Positions 61,224-64,000 of a DNA stretch of 64,000 bases are shown in pieces (position 1 is the stretch's first letter; every line of letters starts with the position of its first letter). Origin of the DNA: CAVXZE01 sp964615365 (GTDB lineage Bacteria > Myxococcota_A > UBA9160 > UBA6930); NCBI GenBank assembly GCA_964615365.1, contig CAZTOU010000021.1, positions 7,683 to 71,682 of the forward strand, read 5' to 3'. The position numbers were made by a program, and so were the translations under genes. Below the pieces are notes generated by a model that ran no database searches, was not told the origin of the DNA, and was given only the letters and a program-made list of their open reading frames with translations.

Positions 61224-63086
61224 ATGAATGGATTCTGGGGCAAGATTCTGAGAGTGGATCTCACCGCCGGCGAGATCGCGGTGGAAGAGCCGCCCGAGAG
61301 CTTCTATCGCCGCTATCTCGGAGGCAGCGGCCTGGTCGGCTACTACCTGCTCAAGGAGGTGCCCAAGGGAGCGGATCCGCTGGGCCCGGACAACCTGCTG
61401 ATCTTCGCAGCAGGGCCGATCACCGGAGTTCCGATTGCCGGAGCGGGCCGAAATGCCATGGGAGCCAAGTCCCCCCTCAACGGAGGCTTCGGAGAGGCGG
61501 ACGTCGGTGGCTTCTTCGGCGCCGAACTCAGGCAGGCCGGGTACGACGCGGTGGTGGTTCGCGGGCGGGCATCCAGCCCCGTCTACCTGTGGATTCACGA
61601 CGGCGAAGCGGAGCTTCGTCCCGCCGATCATCTGTGGGGCTCGATGACACTGGAGTGCCAGGAAGCCGTGCGCGCCGAGCTGGGCGACAAGCGGGTGCGA
61701 CTGGCGATGATCGGCCCCGGTGGCGAAAAGCTGGTGCGCTACGCGTGCGTCATCAACGACGTCACCCGGGCTGCCGGCCGAACCGGCCTGGGCGCGGTGA
61801 TGGGCTCCAAGAACCTGAAGGCGGTGGCGGCGCGAGGGCGCGCCGCGGTGCCGCTGGCCGACCCGGAGGCGGTCCAGCGGCTCGCCAAGTGGATGAGCGT
61901 GCACTGGCGCGACACCCAGGCGGAGATGCAGGATCTGGGCACCCCGAGTGGCCTGGTCAACTTCAGCACCATCGGCGCGCTCCCGACGCGCAACTTCCAG
62001 GACGGGCAGTTCGAAGGCGCCGAGCGGATCGGCGGCGCGGCGCTCCGCGACACCATCCTGGTCGGTCGTCCCTCCTGCTACGCCTGCCCGATCCACTGCA
62101 AGCGCGAGGTTGAGGTCGACGACGGGGAGTATCGGGTCGAACGCCCCTACGGCGGACCCGAGTACGAGACCATCGGCGCCTTCGGATCCAACTGCGGGAT
62201 CGACGACCTGCGGGCCGTCTCCATGGCCAACCAGCTCTGCAACGCCTACGGCCTGGACACCATCTCGACCGGGATGTCGGTCTCCTTCGCCATGGAGTGC
62301 TTCGAGAACGGTCTCCTGAGCTCGAAGGATACCGGGGGGTTGGATCTCCGCTTTGGCAACGCCGAAGCGATGGTGGAGCTCACGCGCCAGATCGGGGAGC
62401 GCGAGGGCCTGGGCGACCTGCTGGCCGAGGGACCCACCCGGGCGGCCCGAAAGCTCGGATCCGGCGCCGAGGCGTTCGTCCTCGATGTGAAGGGACAGCC
62501 GCTGCCGATGCACGAGGCCCGGACGCGGCACGGTCAGGCCTTCGGCTACGCCGTTTCCCCGACCGGGGCGGACCACATGCACAATCTGTGGGATGAAGGG
62601 CTGGCCAGAGAGCGGCTGGGGCAGGTCTGGCAGGGTCTTGGTATCTACGAGTCGGTGCCGCAAACCGAGATGAATCCGCACAAGATCCGCGCCTACGTCG
62701 TGGAGACGAGCCGGAGGTGGATGATGAACGCCGTGTCGAGCTGCGCGCTCATTCCCTGGTCCCGTGGCCAGGTGGTCGAGTTGATCAGAGGTATCACCGG
62801 TTGGAGGACGAACCTCTACGAGCTGCTCAAGGTGGGTGACCGCATCGTGACGATGGCGCGCCTCTTCAACATGCGGGAAGGTCTGACCCGGAAGGACGAT
62901 GTCCTGCCGCCGCGTCTGGCGGCGCCGCACGTGAGCCGCACGCTCAACGAGAAGCCGGTCGACCCGGAGCTGCTCGACGAGATGCTGAGCATCTACTACG
63001 GCATGATGGGATGGGACCCAGAGACGGGTGTACCCACCGAGGCCAAACTTCACGAGCTGGACCTCGGCTGGGCAGCAGACTCCTAA
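61224..63086 (+). CDS. Aldehyde ferredoxin oxidoreductase-family tungstoenzyme
   Basis: 620 residues from ATG 61224, with GAGGAAGG upstream. WGKILRVDLTAGEIAVEE, YLGGSGLVGYYLL and GPITGVPIAGAGRNAMGAKSPLNG are the first cofactor domain. The iron-sulfur ligands are C285, C288, C292 (C-x2-C-x3-C) and C507. GPGGEKLVRYACVIND, RTGLGAVMGSKNLKAVA and NLWDEG also match. Known: a 4Fe-4S cluster and bis-pyranopterin tungsten oxidise aldehydes to acids with ferredoxin. It is the only such gene here and stands apart from the aerobic catabolic blocks; cofactor genes are not in view. Confidence 0.88.
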   Translation: MNGFWGKILRVDLTAGEIAVEEPPESFYRRYLGGSGLVGYYLLKEVPKGADPLGPDNLLIFAAGPITGVPIAGAGRNAMGAKSPLNGGFGEADVGGFFGAELRQAGYDAVVVRGRASSPVYLWIHDGEAELRPADHLWGSMTLECQEAVRAELGDKRVRLAMIGPGGEKLVRYACVINDVTRAAGRTGLGAVMGSKNLKAVAARGRAAVPLADPEAVQRLAKWMSVHWRDTQAEMQDLGTPSGLVNFSTIGALPTRNFQDGQFEGAERIGGAALRDTILVGRPSCYACPIHCKREVEVDDGEYRVERPYGGPEYETIGAFGSNCGIDDLRAVSMANQLCNAYGLDTISTGMSVSFAMECFENGLLSSKDTGGLDLRFGNAEAMVELTRQIGEREGLGDLLAEGPTRAARKLGSGAEAFVLDVKGQPLPMHEARTRHGQAFGYAVSPTGADHMHNLWDEGLARERLGQVWQGLGIYESVPQTEMNPHKIRAYVVETSRRWMMNAVSSCALIPWSRGQVVELIRGITGWRTNLYELLKVGDRIVTMARLFNMREGLTRKDDVLPPRLAAPHVSRTLNEKPVDPELLDEMLSIYYGMMGWDPETGVPTEAKLHELDLGWAADS

Positions 63087-63262
63087 CCCGGATCGCTCGT
63101 GAGGCAGGGGCTCTCCAAGTGGAGTTACCCGGGTTTCGTGGACGGGTGACCGCTTTCGAGCCTAGGACCCTCCCTCTGGAGACAAAGTATAGGCTGCCAA
63201 GCCCGCGGCGTTTCGGGGTACCCTGGCGCAGTCCATTAATGGTTGGGCGGCGTGGAGATGCT

Positions 63263-63847
63263 ATGCGGACCGTCTACTTCATCACGCATCCGGATGTCGT
63301 TGTTGATCCACGAATCTCCGTTCCTCAATGGCCGCTTTCAAAGCGAGGCCGTCGTCGCATGCGAGCCCTTCTTTCGAGGCGCTGGGTCTCTGGCCTCGAA
63401 TCCGTCTACTCAAGCACTGAACAGAAGGCACGTGACGGCGCCAGGATCCTGTCGGAGCACATCGCTGTGCCGGTCCAGGAGGTCGCCGCACTCGGAGAGA
63501 ACGACCGTTCATCGACAGGCTACCTCGCAGCGGAGGAGTTCGAAGCCACGGCCAACCAGTTCTTCGCGAACCCGCATGTGTCGGTTCGTGGCTGGGAGCC
63601 GGCGGCTGTCGCCCAGCAGCGCATTGTCCGTGCCGTGGACGAGATCCTGGAGTCAAATCGCTGTGCCGGAGACATAGCCATCATTTCCCACGGCGGCGTC
63701 GGCACCCTTCTCCTGTGCTACCTCAGCGGCTGGCCGATTGACCGGTCCCGTGACCAGCCCGGTACAGGAGGCGGCAACTACTTCGCGTTCGACACCTCGA
63801 AACTCATCGCTCACGGCTGGCTACCGATCGACGCGCACGCCGCCTAG
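63263..63847 (+). CDS. Histidine phosphatase (phosphoglycerate mutase-like) family protein
   Basis: 194 residues from ATG 63263 (GGAGA upstream). RTVYFITHPDVVVDP stands for the RHG motif with HP in place of RHG, PLSKRGRRRMRALL, YSSTEQKARDGARIL and DIAIISHGGVGTLLLCYLSG follow in the family's order. The replaced Arg suggests a weakened or altered active site. GC content is lower than in the neighbours, it lies alone after a 176-base gap, and an attC-like palindrome begins at its stop codon. This is consistent with a mobile gene cassette. Confidence 0.72.
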   Translation: MRTVYFITHPDVVVDPRISVPQWPLSKRGRRRMRALLSRRWVSGLESVYSSTEQKARDGARILSEHIAVPVQEVAALGENDRSSTGYLAAEEFEATANQFFANPHVSVRGWEPAAVAQQRIVRAVDEILESNRCAGDIAIISHGGVGTLLLCYLSGWPIDRSRDQPGTGGGNYFAFDTSKLIAHGWLPIDAHAA

Positions 63848-63975
63848 CAACGCCGCTGAAGCTGACGGCCGAACAGGTCAGCGCAATCGATCCTCGGCGG
63901 TGGTCAGGCTTCCCCGGGGTGGGTCGCCCATGGTAAGCTTCATGCCGGCCGCAGCTTAGCGGCCATCCGTTGTTG
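63842..63975. other. attC-like imperfect palindrome after the histidine phosphatase gene
   Basis: GCCTAGC (63842-63848, including the stop TAG) resembles the inverse core GCCTAAC. The left arm CCGCTGAAGCTG (63853-63864) pairs with CAGCTTAGCGG (63952-63962) over 11 bp with one unpaired G, like the extrahelical base of attC. GGCC (63867-63870) pairs with GGCC (63947-63950). A right-end GTTGTTG does not match the GTTRRRY core. GTTGGGC, which does, stands at 63242-63248 just before the gene. It may be an integron attC, an ancient remnant or a terminator. Confidence 0.4.
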
Positions 63976-64000
63976 CGACACGAGGTCGTTTCATGAAGTT

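Noticed and set aside
60132..63053. A 973-codon open frame on the minus strand
   Set aside because: It runs antisense through the PKD protein and the aldehyde oxidoreductase, both with clear motifs. High GC keeps the opposite frame open, and its translation has no family features.
63087..63262. A terminator from the taacccgg / ccgggtt arms at 63085-63136
   Set aside because: The arms are 37 bases apart with no stable inner stem and no T run, so I do not call it a terminator.
1..64000. CRISPR array or rRNA operon
   Set aside because: No evenly spaced repeat clusters of 23-40 bases and no rRNA-like stretches were seen.

Overview
The window is high-GC bacterial chromosome, densely packed on both strands. 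Its gene content (crotonases, nitronate monooxygenases, CoA ligases, an acyl-CoA dehydrogenase, many short-chain dehydrogenases and seven regulators of TetR or AraC type), its TetR-gated catabolic blocks and its secreted proteins with C-x-DG-x-DND repeats, PEP-CTERM or CGLG-type C-terminal tails suggest an uncultured, largely aerobic deltaproteobacterium-like lineage (Myxococcota or Binatota-like). That placement is inference: no rRNA or marker gene is present.

Layout. 1-4 kb: a truncated QueG-like iron-sulfur protein, then a membrane-anchored peroxiredoxin-like gene interrupted by an in-frame TGA that I read as selenocysteine (HW-U-PYC) with a bSECIS-like hairpin just downstream, then a crotonase and a nitronate monooxygenase. 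4-10 kb: a broken metallo-hydrolase, an AT-richer sterol-methyltransferase-like gene that looks foreign, and a GST / nitronate monooxygenase / metallo-beta-lactamase / TetR run with a perfect 13-bp palindromic operator. 10-22 kb: an AhpD-like/SDR pair, a LON-domain protein, two co-directional secreted proteins with different sorting tails, a frameshifted SARP-type regulator, a CoA ligase, an acyltransferase, gene debris, and a LamG protein with the same CGLG tail. 22-31 kb: SDRs, a TetR/hydrolase pair, a debris field, a lipoprotein, a uroporphyrinogen-decarboxylase homologue lacking its middle, and an F420/FMN-type oxidoreductase. 30-37 kb: an AraC-divergent AhpD-like/SDR pair and a sugar-acid dehydratase operon (TetR, dapA remnant, IlvD/Edd, VTT membrane protein, split UxaA). 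37-41 kb: acetyltransferase, peptidase-like hydrolase, tRNA-Arg and a RelE/Phd toxin-antitoxin module between 19-bp direct repeats. 41-50 kb: CoA ligase, ferredoxin-nitroreductase, TetR, acyl-CoA dehydrogenase, PhlG-like C-C hydrolase, alginate-lyase-like protein, amidase. 50-64 kb: crotonase/TetR, DUF3604, SDR, DUF1846, VOC, PKD-domain protein, tungsten-type aldehyde oxidoreductase and, at the end, a histidine phosphatase followed by an attC-like imperfect palindrome.

Two themes stand out. First, the selenoprotein, which ordinary gene calling splits into two. Second, an unusual number of genes surviving only as their ends or as fragments (FAA hydrolase, metallo-hydrolase, UroD homologue, amine oxidase, symporter, two dapA fragments, SDR, a family protein next to the selenoprotein), which suggests active deletion, or possibly collapsed assembly.
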